From JAFALK01 sp042701975 (GTDB lineage: Bacteria; Pseudomonadota; Gammaproteobacteria; Burkholderiales; Burkholderiaceae_C), in contig CP170561.1 of the NCBI GenBank assembly GCA_042701975.1, forward strand, positions 2,728,001-2,792,000: 64,000 nt of DNA, read 5' to 3'. The notes below the pieces were generated by a model. It did no database searches, was not told the origin of the DNA, and saw only the letters and a list, made by a program, of their open reading frames with translations. The position numbers and the translations under genes are program-made. Positions within the stretch are counted from its first letter, which is position 1. Every line of letters begins with the position of its first letter. Below are positions 34,093 to 41,936 of the stretch, piece after piece.

Positions 34093-35004
34093 ATGCACCT
34101 CAGAACCCTGCGTTACTTCGTGACCGTGGCCGACTCTGGCAGCCTGACCGCGGCCGCCGCTGCCATACCGATTGCGCAACCTGCGCTGACCCGTCAGATG
34201 CGCGATCTGGAGGCCGAACTGGGCGTGCAGCTGCTGCAGCGGCTGCCGCGCGGCGTGCGGCTCACGCCGGCGGGCGTGAGCGTGTACGAGTCGGCGCAGC
34301 GCATGCTGGCTGAAGCCGCGCGGCTGCAGCAGAAGCTGGCGCGCGATCAACTGCCCGAGAAGGCCACGGTCGTGCTCGGCGCCTCACCCACGCTGGCGCG
34401 CCTGCTGCTGCCCGGCCTGTTCGAGAGCTGCATCGCCCTGCAGGACCGGCTCACGCTGCGCTCGCGCGAGGCCTTCACGCCCGCCTTGCTGGACTGGCTG
34501 GAGCGCGGCGTGGTGGACATGGCCGTCGTCACCAACCCTGAGGCCGGCCGCGCGCTCTTGCTGCAGCCGCTGTTGACTGAGCCCTTCGCCGTCATCTCGC
34601 ACGAAAGCCTGCGCCTGGGTGCCGTGCTCCAGCCCGGCCAACTGGCCCGCATCCCGCTGCTGATGACGAGCCTGCATCGTGGCATCGTCGAGCGTCAGCT
34701 CGCTCCGCAGGGCAGGGCGCTGAACATCCAGGCGGAGATCGACTCGGTCGACTCCATCCGCGAGCTCGTGCTGCGCGGCCGCGGCGTGACCGTCATGCCG
34801 GTGTCCGTCTTCAAGGAAGGCGGCCAGCCGCCGCCGCATCTGGTGATGTCCGAAGTCTCCGGCGTGCAGCTCCATCGCCAGCTGGTGCTGGCCACGCGGC
34901 CGGATCGTTATGCGAGCCCGGAGCTTTCCTTGGTGCACGAACTGGTGGACGCCGAGTTTGCGCGGCTGTCGCGGCTGGGGGCGTTCAGCTTCGGGCGGTC
35001 TTGA
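34093..35004 (+). CDS. LysR-family transcriptional regulator
   Basis: A 303-residue LysR protein. The HTH is in residues 1-60 (LRTLRYFVTVADSGSLTAAA), and the effector domain has ITAHES-like PFAVISHESLR and the RELVLRGRGVTVMPVSV segment of the NAC/CynR group. The ATG at 34093 starts the HTH; upstream frame to 33982 is not protein-like. It is divergent from the Bug/dehydrogenase operon, with a 139-bp intergenic region, and probably regulates it. Confidence 0.9.
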   Translation: MHLRTLRYFVTVADSGSLTAAAAAIPIAQPALTRQMRDLEAELGVQLLQRLPRGVRLTPAGVSVYESAQRMLAEAARLQQKLARDQLPEKATVVLGASPTLARLLLPGLFESCIALQDRLTLRSREAFTPALLDWLERGVVDMAVVTNPEAGRALLLQPLLTEPFAVISHESLRLGAVLQPGQLARIPLLMTSLHRGIVERQLAPQGRALNIQAEIDSVDSIRELVLRGRGVTVMPVSVFKEGGQPPPHLVMSEVSGVQLHRQLVLATRPDRYASPELSLVHELVDAEFARLSRLGAFSFGRS

Positions 35005-35020
35005 GTGACACTCGGCCCCC

Positions 35021-36409
35021 ATGAAGCTCCGCCTCCCCAACACCTACGTCCTGCTGGTCATCCTCCTGGCCCTGATCGCTGCGGCGACTTGGCTGGTGCC
35101 CGGCGGGAAGTTCGACACCGCGCAGGTCAACGGCAAGACGCTGATCGTGCCGGGTTCGTTCCACCTGATCCCGGCCAAGCCACAAGGCTTCGTGGCGCTG
35201 CTCACCGCGCCGATCAAGGGCTTTGTGGAAGCGGGACTGATCATCGGCTTCGTGCTGCTGGTGGGCGGCGTGTTCAACGTGCTGCACAAGAGCGAGGCGA
35301 TCGACGCGCTGATCAAGACCGTGGCCCGCGCGCACAGCCGCTCCGCGCTCGTGCGCGCGTTGGCGATCCCGGTTTTCTTCACGCTGTTCTCGCTCGGTGG
35401 CGCCAGCTTCGGCATGGCGGAGGAGGCCATCCCCTTCGTGCTGATCTTCATCCCGCTCGCGCTTGCGTTGCGGCTGGATACGCTGACGGGCGTTGCGATT
35501 CCCTTCGTGGGCTCGCAGATCGGCTTTGCCACGGCCTTCCTCAATCCCTTCAACGTCGGCGTGGCGCAAGGCATCGCTGGCTTGCCGCTGTTCTCGGGCA
35601 TTGGCTACCGCGCCATCTGCTGGGTGATCGCAACGGTGGTGTCCATCGCCTTCCTGCAGTGGTGGGCGGCGCGCATCCGCCGCAACCCCGAGCTGAGCCC
35701 GACCTATGCCATGGACCAGGAGCGCCGCGCCAAGCTCGATCTGGCCAGCTTCGAGAACTTCGCCGGCATGACGATGCGCCACCGCCTCGCGCTGACGATC
35801 TTCGGTGGCTCGCTGGCCGTGATGATCTGGGGCGTGGTGGCGCAGGGCTGGTACATCGAGGAGATCGGCGCGCTCTTCATCGTGATGGCGCTGCTGGTGG
35901 GCTTCGTCGCGCGGCTCTCGTCCGATGAATTCGTCGCCGCGTTCATCCAGGGTGCCAAGGACCTCGTCGGCACCGCGCTCGTGATCGCGCTGGCACGCGG
36001 CACCGTGATCCTGATGCGCGAGGGCCAGATCATCGACACGCTCCTGAACTGGCTCGCGCCCTTCGTGGCCTCCGAAAGCCACGTCTTCGCCGCGCAGAAG
36101 ATGTTCATGATCCAGTCCGTGATCAACTTCTTCATCCACTCCGGTACCGGCCAGGCCGCGCTGACCATGCCCATCATGGCGCCGCTGGCCGATCTCGTGG
36201 GCCTGTCGCGCCAGGTGTCCGTGCTGGCCTTCCAGTTCGGCGAGCTGACCACCACCATCATCCCCACCTCGGGCATCACGGTTGGCGTGCTCGCGCTCTC
36301 GGGTGTGCCGTACACGACCTGGGTGCGCTGGCTGCTGCCGTTGCAGGGGTTGTATCTGGTGATGGCATTGGTGCTGCTGGCGGTGCCGGTGTGGATGGGG
36401 TGGTCCTGA
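35021..36409 (+). CDS. YfcC/ArcD-like membrane transporter
   Basis: A 462-residue protein with about 12 membrane helices. It starts with LPNTYVLLVILLALIAAATWLVPGG-like sequence, seen in the YfcC/C4-dicarboxylate-anaerobic carrier-like group, and has the conserved hairpins FSLGGASFGMAEEAIPF (about 125) and FFIHSGTGQAALTMPIMAPL (about 370). Family members carry basic or small peptides and amino acids; E. coli YfcC is linked to acetate metabolism. Substrate unknown. It follows the LysR gene by 16 bases and may be cotranscribed. Confidence 0.88.
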   Translation: MKLRLPNTYVLLVILLALIAAATWLVPGGKFDTAQVNGKTLIVPGSFHLIPAKPQGFVALLTAPIKGFVEAGLIIGFVLLVGGVFNVLHKSEAIDALIKTVARAHSRSALVRALAIPVFFTLFSLGGASFGMAEEAIPFVLIFIPLALALRLDTLTGVAIPFVGSQIGFATAFLNPFNVGVAQGIAGLPLFSGIGYRAICWVIATVVSIAFLQWWAARIRRNPELSPTYAMDQERRAKLDLASFENFAGMTMRHRLALTIFGGSLAVMIWGVVAQGWYIEEIGALFIVMALLVGFVARLSSDEFVAAFIQGAKDLVGTALVIALARGTVILMREGQIIDTLLNWLAPFVASESHVFAAQKMFMIQSVINFFIHSGTGQAALTMPIMAPLADLVGLSRQVSVLAFQFGELTTTIIPTSGITVGVLALSGVPYTTWVRWLLPLQGLYLVMALVLLAVPVWMGWS

Positions 36410-36414
36410 CCCCG

Positions 36415-37428
36415 TCAGTCGACAACCGCAGGCTCGTTCTCCGTGTGCCGCTCGGGCTCGGTGGCGCGGAGGACTTCTTTCAGAACGGAAGTGGCGTACG
36501 TCCCGGCGGGCAAAGAGAACGTGAGCACCAGTTGATCGGCCTGCGGCCATTGCCATGACAGGTCCGCCGGGCTCGCCACCAGGGCGCGGCGCTCCTGATC
36601 CAGACCAGCGTGTTCCATGCCGTCACACAAGGTGGGGTGACGTTCAGCCACTGCGTTTTCCAGCGCCTGCGCTTGATCGGTGCTGATCACGCGGCCCCGT
36701 CCCCAGAGCGGTCCGGTGGGCCGGCCGGCCTCGTCCATCACATCACCGGGCAGCGTTTTGCCCCAGAGCCCCTGCCGAATTCGCAGCGCCAGCACTTCAT
36801 TGAAGACGAAGGAGCGCACCGCCGACAGGTAGATGCCCTTTTTCTTCGGGTTGCGCACGCGGATCTCGCGCGCCAGCATGGCCCGGCCCTGCTCGACGTT
36901 GCCGCCCTCAAAGCCGAAACGCTGGGCGCCAAAATAGTTGGGCACGCCCAGTGACGCGATGGCCTTGAGGTTGGCTTCAATGGCGTCGCGCTCGCCGATC
37001 ACGTCACGCAGCACGATGCGGAATCGATTGCCCTGCAGGTCACCGGGCCGCAGCTTCTTCAGGTGGCGGCTCTGGCCCAGGACCTTGAATTCCGGGTGCT
37101 GAAGCCCGGTCAGGTCGGGCGTCTGGCCCTTGGGCAGATGGATGCTGAACCACTGGCGCGTGACGGCGTAGCGGTCCTTGAGGCCGGCATAGCCCACGTC
37201 CCTTTCTTGCACGCCGGTGGCGTCGGCCAGTTGCAGGGCAACGAAGGCGGTGTTGGCACCGTTCTTTTCGATGTCCAGCCAGATGTGTTCGCCCTCACCG
37301 CAGGGCAGCTGCAGCGGCAGTTCGGTCACGGTGAAATCCTCGTTGAGGAGTTTCAGAGTGGCGCTGGCGCCGGTGGCCGGATAGGCGTTGGGCCATTGTG
37401 GCAAGGTCGTGTATTGAGCGTCGGTCAT
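36415..37428 (-). CDS. truD: tRNA pseudouridine(13) synthase TruD
   Basis: A 337-residue protein. The N-terminal half has the catalytic Asp motif VGYAGLKDRYAVTRQWFS (about 77-94) and the GNRFRIVLRD strand. NYFGAQRFGFEGGN (about 155) is the TruD signature. The TruD insertion domain follows. The ATG at 37428 starts the normal protein; a longer frame to 37758 crosses the ArsR gene on the other strand. TruD makes pseudouridine at position 13 of tRNA(Glu). It stands alone, convergent with the transporter gene. Confidence 0.93.
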   Translation of the reverse strand: MTDAQYTTLPQWPNAYPATGASATLKLLNEDFTVTELPLQLPCGEGEHIWLDIEKNGANTAFVALQLADATGVQERDVGYAGLKDRYAVTRQWFSIHLPKGQTPDLTGLQHPEFKVLGQSRHLKKLRPGDLQGNRFRIVLRDVIGERDAIEANLKAIASLGVPNYFGAQRFGFEGGNVEQGRAMLAREIRVRNPKKKGIYLSAVRSFVFNEVLALRIRQGLWGKTLPGDVMDEAGRPTGPLWGRGRVISTDQAQALENAVAERHPTLCDGMEHAGLDQERRALVASPADLSWQWPQADQLVLTFSLPAGTYATSVLKEVLRATEPERHTENEPAVVD

Positions 37429-37493
37429 GAGCGGTCTGTCCAGGCGGTGATTCTCTCCCCACCCACCTGCCCGGACTCCGTCTTCCTGATGGC

Positions 37494-37523
37494 TTGACAT
37501 GCAGGCAAATACCTGCCTATTAT
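37494..37523 (+). promoter_or_regulatory. Sigma-70 promoter of the ArsR/SRPBCC genes with an embedded operator
   Basis: The -35 box TTGACA (37494-37499) is perfect, and an 18-base spacer leads to TATTAT (37518-37523). The spacer holds the inverted repeat GCAGG-caaata-CCTGC (37501-37516). This is where an ArsR-type repressor would block polymerase. It also rules out the ATG at 37498-37500 as start of the regulator, since that would lie inside the promoter. Confidence 0.75.
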
Positions 37524-37546
37524 TCGCTAACGCACAAACACGACGG

Positions 37547-37861
37547 ATGGACGCAGACAAGGTTTTCAAGGCGCTGGGCGACCCGACCCGCAGAAGGCTG
37601 CTCGATCTCCTTTGCGAGAAGAACGGCCAGACGCTGGGCGAGCTCTGTGAGCACCTGGACATGGCGCGGCAATCGACGACCCAGCACATCGGGATCCTCG
37701 AGGCCGCCCATCTGGTGAGCACGGTCTGGCGCGGTCGCGAGAAGTTGCACTTCATCAATCCGGTGCCGCTGCACGAGGTCTATGAGCGGTGGGTGCGCAA
37801 GTTCGAACGTCAGCGGCTGGAGCTGCTGCACGACCTGAAGCGGGAACTCGAAGGAGAGTAG
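37547..37861 (+). CDS. ArsR-family transcriptional repressor
   Basis: A 104-residue winged-HTH regulator: FKALGDPTRRRLLDLLCEK, then LGELCEHLDMARQSTTQHIGIL as recognition helix region, and a wing ending HFINPVPLHEVYERW. It lacks the CxC metal site of classical ArsR and belongs to the group paired with SRPBCC proteins (SdpR/YczG-like). The next gene overlaps closely and encodes such a protein. Autoregulation through the palindrome in the promoter spacer is likely. The ATG at 37547 is the first usable start after the promoter. Confidence 0.9.
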   Translation: MDADKVFKALGDPTRRRLLDLLCEKNGQTLGELCEHLDMARQSTTQHIGILEAAHLVSTVWRGREKLHFINPVPLHEVYERWVRKFERQRLELLHDLKRELEGE

Positions 37862-37863
37862 AG

Positions 37864-38370
37864 ATGACGACGACAGCAGGAAGCAACAAGAGCAGTTTTG
37901 TGTACGTGACCTTCATCCGTTCGACGCCGGAGAAGGTGTTCGAGGCCATCACCCGGCCCGAGATCGCGCGCCGCTACTGGGGCCACGAGAACGTGTCCGA
38001 CTGGCAGCCGGGCTCCGGCTGGCAGCACGTGCGCGACAACGCTGAGCGCACGGTCAACATCGTGGGCAAGGTGGTCGAAGTGGTGCCGCCTTCGCGCCTC
38101 GTGATCAGCTGGGCCAGCCCGTCGACCGCGAATGATCCGCAGAGCTACAGCCGCGTCACATTCGAGATCGGCCAGTACGACGGCAGCGACGGCGGCATGG
38201 TCAAGCTCATCGTCACGCACGACGAGCTGGAGCCCGGCAGTGGCATGGACAAGGGCATCCGCTCGGGCTGGCCGATCGTGCTGTCCAGCCTGAAGTCGCT
38301 GCTGGAGACGGGGCAGGGCATGGACGTGTTCGCCAAGCCCGCTGCCGCCGTCGCTGCGGCCACGGCCTGA
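37864..38370 (+). CDS. SRPBCC (AHSA1/START-like) domain protein
   Basis: A 168-residue protein with the AHSA1-type SRPBCC fold: FVYVTFIRSTPEKVFEAITRPEIARRYWG at the N-terminus (quoted in parts: STPEKVFEAIT, ARRYWG), GKVVEVVPPSRLVISW in the middle, and SGWPIVLSSLKSLLETG at the end. These bind hydrophobic ligands in a deep pocket. It starts 2 bases after the ArsR stop. In many bacteria this pair forms a ligand-responsive module of unknown role. Confidence 0.88.
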   Translation: MTTTAGSNKSSFVYVTFIRSTPEKVFEAITRPEIARRYWGHENVSDWQPGSGWQHVRDNAERTVNIVGKVVEVVPPSRLVISWASPSTANDPQSYSRVTFEIGQYDGSDGGMVKLIVTHDELEPGSGMDKGIRSGWPIVLSSLKSLLETGQGMDVFAKPAAAVAAATA

Positions 38371-38375
38371 GCATC

Positions 38376-38804
38376 ATGGACCGGCTCAAGACCCGCCCCT
38401 ACACGGGCCGCTGCGCCTGCGGCGCGGTGCAGTACAGCACTGCGCACGAGCCCGTGTTCCAGAACCATTGCCAGTGCCGCGATTGCCAGCGCCGCAGCGG
38501 CACCGGACGCGGCTCCTGGCTGACCTTTGCGCACCGCGCCGAGATGGAAATCACCGGCGAGCTGCGCTACTGGAAGACGGCGGCCGACAGCGGCCAGGTG
38601 AAGGTCCACGGCTTCTGCCCGGTCTGCGGCACGCCGGTGTGCCTGGGCTTCGAGGCCATGCCGGACCTGATCGCCGTGCCGGCGGGCAGCCTCGACGAGC
38701 CCGAGCGCTTCGAGCCGCAGGTGCTGACCTTCCGCTCGCGCGGATGGGCCTGGGATGCGGTGCCCGCTTCGATGAAGACCTTCGAGCGGATGCCGACGGG
38801 CTGA
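38376..38804 (+). CDS. GFA/CENP-V-family zinc protein
   Basis: A 142-residue member of the glutathione-dependent formaldehyde-activating (GFA) family. Zinc ligands are visible as C13 and C15 (GRCACGAV), C32, C34 and C37 (CQCRDC), and C81 and C84 (CPVCGTPV). The name reflects one studied member; most, including this one, have no proven activity. It starts 5 bases after the SRPBCC stop and is probably in the same transcript. Confidence 0.9.
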   Translation: MDRLKTRPYTGRCACGAVQYSTAHEPVFQNHCQCRDCQRRSGTGRGSWLTFAHRAEMEITGELRYWKTAADSGQVKVHGFCPVCGTPVCLGFEAMPDLIAVPAGSLDEPERFEPQVLTFRSRGWAWDAVPASMKTFERMPTG

Positions 38805-38814
38805 GTGCGTGGGA

Positions 38815-40680
38815 TCAGCGCGGGCCGGCGTCCAGCACGAGCACGGACTTCGGCGGCAGCGTCAGCGATCCGTTGAGCTCGATGCGGCGACCGCTGGTCA
38901 CGTCGGTGGCCGTCACGCCGGCTTGCGGCAGGACTTCGTCGAAGCGCGAAAGATCCAGCGTGAGCGGCTGATCCCGACGGTTGATGGCCACCATCACCAG
39001 GCCTGGCGTGTGGCGGAAGAAGACGTACGAACCCTCCTGCGGCACGTACTGCGTCATGCGGCCCTGTGCGATGGCAGCGCTGGTCTTGCGCCAGTTCAGC
39101 AGGCGCGCCAACCAGGACTGCAGCTCGGCCAGCTCCGGCGCCAGGCCGCGGCCGGTGAAGGCGTCCACGGCGTCGCCAGCCCAGCCGCCTGGAAAGTCGG
39201 CGCGCAGCAGGCCATCGTCCTGCTCCTTGGGGCCGCGCAGCGCGATCTCGTCGCCGTAGAAGAACTGCGGGATGCGCGGCGCGGTGGCCACGAAGGCGAG
39301 GGCGATGCGCTGCAGTGCGAGGTCACCGTCGAGCGCCGCAAAGATGCGCGAGCGGTCGTGGTTGCCGGCGAAAAGCGTCAGGCGCGCGGCGTCCGGGTAG
39401 AAGGCATCGTGCGCCATGGCGGCGTAGAGCTCGTAGAGCCCGCGCTGATGGCCCTCGGGCGTGGTGAGCGCCGCGCGCAGGGCGCCTTGCACGGGGAAGT
39501 CCATCATGCTGGGCATGCCTGCGTCGTAGCCATCGCGGTTGCGCGCACCCCGCTGCCAGTAAGCCACCATGGCCGCGTCGTCGCTCATCTCCTCGCCAAC
39601 GAGCGTGAGCTTCGGGTATTCGGCCAGCACGCGTCGCGTCCATTGCGCGAGGAAGGGCTTTTCGGCATAAGAGAAGGTGTCTTCACGGATGCCGGCGAGG
39701 CCTGCCGACTCGATCCACCAGATCGTGTTCTGGATCAGGTACTCGGCCAGCAGCGGTTGGCGCTGGTTCAGGTCGGGCATGGTGTCGACGAACCAGCCGG
39801 CGGTGAAGGACTCACGGTCGCGTTTCGCAGCATGCGGATCGAGCGCGGCGATGTGGGCGTGGTTGGTCTGCTCGTAGTGCTTGCCGTGGTTGATCCAGTC
39901 GCGCATGGGCAGGTCGGCCATCCACCAGTGCTGGTTGCCGATGTGGTTGAGCACGATGTCGTGGATCAGGCCGATGCCGCGGTCCTTGGCCTGCGCGGCC
40001 AGCTTCAGGTAGTCGGCGTTCGTGCCGAGGCGCGGATCCACGCGGTAGAAGTCCGTGATCGCATAGCCGTGGTACGAGTAGTGGTCCTGGTCATTGGCCT
40101 CGACCGGCGTGAGCCAAAGCTGTGTGAAGCCCATGCGCTGCATGTAGTCCAGGTGCGCGATCACGCCGGCCAGGTCCCCACCATGACGACCTCCCGGATC
40201 GGCGCGGTTGGGGCGCTCGTGGGTGGCGGGTATGTCGTCGTTGCTGGGATCGCCATTGGCGAAGCGGTCCGGCACGACGAGGTAGACCGCGTCCGCGGTG
40301 TCGAAGCCCTTGCGTTGCGCGGAGCCGGCAGCGCGGGCGCGCAACTCGTAGGACTCGGTGGCAACGACGCGGCCTTCGCGCATGAAGTCGATGGCGACGC
40401 GCCCCGGCTTCACGGACGGTGCCAGTTCGAGCTGCAGGAACAAGTAGTTGGGGCTGTCTGCGGCGCGCTGGCTCACCAGCTTCACGCCCGGCGCCTGGAT
40501 GCGGGCGCTGAGCGTGCCGACCTGCTCGCCGTGCACCATCAGCTGCAAGCCGCGATGCGACATGCCGGCCCACCAGTTGGGTGGTTCGATGCGTTCGATC
40601 GGAGCACCGGCACGGGCCGGGCCCGCGATGCAGGCGAGCGCCAGGATGAGGGTGGGGGCGAGGCGGCGGGTGAGTTTCAT
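38815..40680 (-). CDS. Periplasmic GH13 alpha-amylase (cyclomaltodextrinase/neopullulanase-like)
   Basis: A 621-residue exported enzyme with signal peptide (about 1-24), an N-terminal cyclomaltodextrinase-type beta domain to about 125, a TIM barrel and a C-terminal beta domain. GH13 conserved regions are all present: DIVLNHIGN (region I), GIREDTFSY with the nucleophile Asp near 333, VGEE with the acid/base Glu near 362, and AGNHDRSR with the third Asp near 441. The KGFDTADAVYLVVPDRFANGD start is typical of SusA-like enzymes. It shares ATGA coupling with the kinase-fold gene upstream. Confidence 0.92.
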   Translation of the reverse strand: MKLTRRLAPTLILALACIAGPARAGAPIERIEPPNWWAGMSHRGLQLMVHGEQVGTLSARIQAPGVKLVSQRAADSPNYLFLQLELAPSVKPGRVAIDFMREGRVVATESYELRARAAGSAQRKGFDTADAVYLVVPDRFANGDPSNDDIPATHERPNRADPGGRHGGDLAGVIAHLDYMQRMGFTQLWLTPVEANDQDHYSYHGYAITDFYRVDPRLGTNADYLKLAAQAKDRGIGLIHDIVLNHIGNQHWWMADLPMRDWINHGKHYEQTNHAHIAALDPHAAKRDRESFTAGWFVDTMPDLNQRQPLLAEYLIQNTIWWIESAGLAGIREDTFSYAEKPFLAQWTRRVLAEYPKLTLVGEEMSDDAAMVAYWQRGARNRDGYDAGMPSMMDFPVQGALRAALTTPEGHQRGLYELYAAMAHDAFYPDAARLTLFAGNHDRSRIFAALDGDLALQRIALAFVATAPRIPQFFYGDEIALRGPKEQDDGLLRADFPGGWAGDAVDAFTGRGLAPELAELQSWLARLLNWRKTSAAIAQGRMTQYVPQEGSYVFFRHTPGLVMVAINRRDQPLTLDLSRFDEVLPQAGVTATDVTSGRRIELNGSLTLPPKSVLVLDAGPR

Positions 40681-41825
40681 GGGGAGGCGGGTGGGGTGGC
40701 GGAAGTCAGAAAAGCCAGGGCTTGTTGGCGCTGGGCGGTGTAGCGCTCGATCAGGGCTGCGCAGCTGAGCGCCTCGTCGCCATGGAAGAGGGCGCCGGCG
40801 GCGCGCAACATCGGCTCATGGTGCTGGAGCGCGGCCAGCAGCCAGTCGGCGCGGCGCAGCGTCATCGGCGTGCAGCTGCGGCCGCGCAAGTCGTCGTCGA
40901 GGTCGAGCAGGTGCGAGCGCCAGTTTTCGCTCAGATAGAGCGTGTCCAGGTCGCCGCCCGGCGCCAGGGCCGCCGCCCAGCGCGCCGTGATGCCGTCGAG
41001 CCAGGCCGTCATGTGGGCAGCGGCTCCACGCTCGCGCAGGTCCGAACGCAGCTGGCGATAGGCCTGCAGCGCCAGCAGCTTTTCCAGCCGGAAGGCAGCC
41101 AGCGCGGCGGCCTCGCCCTCGGCCTGCTCGGTCTCCAGCAGGGCGGCGCAGAAGCTGCGCGTTTCGAAGCGCTCGGCCGGGTGGAACATCGGCAGGTCGC
41201 CACCACCGGCGCTGCTGAACTGGCGCAACGGATCGAAGCGGTAGCAGTAGCCGAAGTCGAACAGGCGCAGCTGACGGCCGTCGTCCAACAAGTTGCCCGG
41301 CGCGAGGTCCCAGTCGAACAGGCCTTCAAGCCACAGTGCGCACAGCGCCTCCAGCACCTGGCTGAGGCGGCGTTCGTCCCAGTCGGCGCGCGTGATCGAC
41401 TTCCCCTCGATCCAGGGCGAGAGGATCACGCCGTGCCGCAGCGAGGCCCACTGCGTGTCCACCAAGGCCGTCCAACGCGCCTCGCCACCGGGCGCGCGCT
41501 TCAGCGCTTCGATATCGATGCGCCGCTGCACCTCGTTCAGGAAAGAGGTGCGGCCATCGATGTTGTGGACCCGGGCCACGGAGCGCGCGATCTTGAGCGT
41601 CCAGTGCCGGCCTTGCGCTTCGAGGCGATGGACCGTGGCGGTCAGGCCGCCGTCGAAGGTCTGGGCCACGGCCGGGCTGCGGGCGGTCATGGTGGCGAGC
41701 TCGGCAGCATGCCAGGGCAGGCCGTCGAGCGCGCCGAACAGCAGCTCGGCACCGCTGGAGAGCAGATCGAGCTGGCAGGCCTGGCGTTGGGCGTCGAGCG
41801 TGGGTGAGGCTGGGGCGTGGTTCAT
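40677..41825 (-). CDS. Protein-kinase-fold protein of unknown substrate
   Basis: A 382-residue protein with a recognisable kinase core. Lys78 (TLKIA) and Glu98 (LNEVQ) match the ATP-positioning pair. WIEGKS lies in the hinge region. The catalytic loop is DWDLAPGNLL with Asp173 and Asn178, and the metal-binding DFG is at 190-192. It is closer to lipopolysaccharide-kinase or aminoglycoside-phosphotransferase-like folds than to Ser/Thr kinases. Its stop overlaps the amylase start (ATGA), so the two are cotranslated. A sugar-kinase role would fit but is inference. Confidence 0.75.
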   Translation of the reverse strand: MNHAPASPTLDAQRQACQLDLLSSGAELLFGALDGLPWHAAELATMTARSPAVAQTFDGGLTATVHRLEAQGRHWTLKIARSVARVHNIDGRTSFLNEVQRRIDIEALKRAPGGEARWTALVDTQWASLRHGVILSPWIEGKSITRADWDERRLSQVLEALCALWLEGLFDWDLAPGNLLDDGRQLRLFDFGYCYRFDPLRQFSSAGGGDLPMFHPAERFETRSFCAALLETEQAEGEAAALAAFRLEKLLALQAYRQLRSDLRERGAAAHMTAWLDGITARWAAALAPGGDLDTLYLSENWRSHLLDLDDDLRGRSCTPMTLRRADWLLAALQHHEPMLRAAGALFHGDEALSCAALIERYTAQRQQALAFLTSATPPASP

Positions 41826-41890
41826 GCGGTGGGGCGCAGCGGTCGGTGACAATTGTGGAGACGAGGCACGGGCCGCGCATCCATCCCCGG

Positions 41891-41910
41891 GGTGGAGCGA
41901 TGCCTCCACC
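41891..41910. promoter_or_regulatory. Inverted repeat GGTGGAG-N6-CTCCACC in the kinase/LuxR divergent promoter
   Basis: The seven-base arms (41891-41897 and 41904-41910) are perfect and lie between the divergent kinase-fold and LuxR genes. The arms, extended as GGGGTGGAG, are loosely like MalT boxes, which suits the MalT-like regulator next door. Binding is not shown. Confidence 0.4.
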
Positions 41911-41936
41911 GGCCCTGATCACACCTGATCGCACCC

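Noticed and set aside
31894..34350. An 818-codon frame that would fuse the Ldh2-type dehydrogenase to upstream sequence
   Set aside because: Upstream of 32976 it reads a shadow of the Bug binding protein gene. The TGATG overlap and family length fix the start at 32976.
34985..36556. A 523-codon open frame on the minus strand
   Set aside because: It is the complement of the YfcC-like transporter and its product is a low-complexity His/Arg/Asp/Gln-rich string.
37499..37546. Upstream start for the ArsR gene
   Set aside because: It lies inside the -35/-10 promoter, so it could not be in the transcript.
38809..40743. A 644-codon open frame on the plus strand
   Set aside because: It is antisense to the GH13 amylase, which has all catalytic residues.
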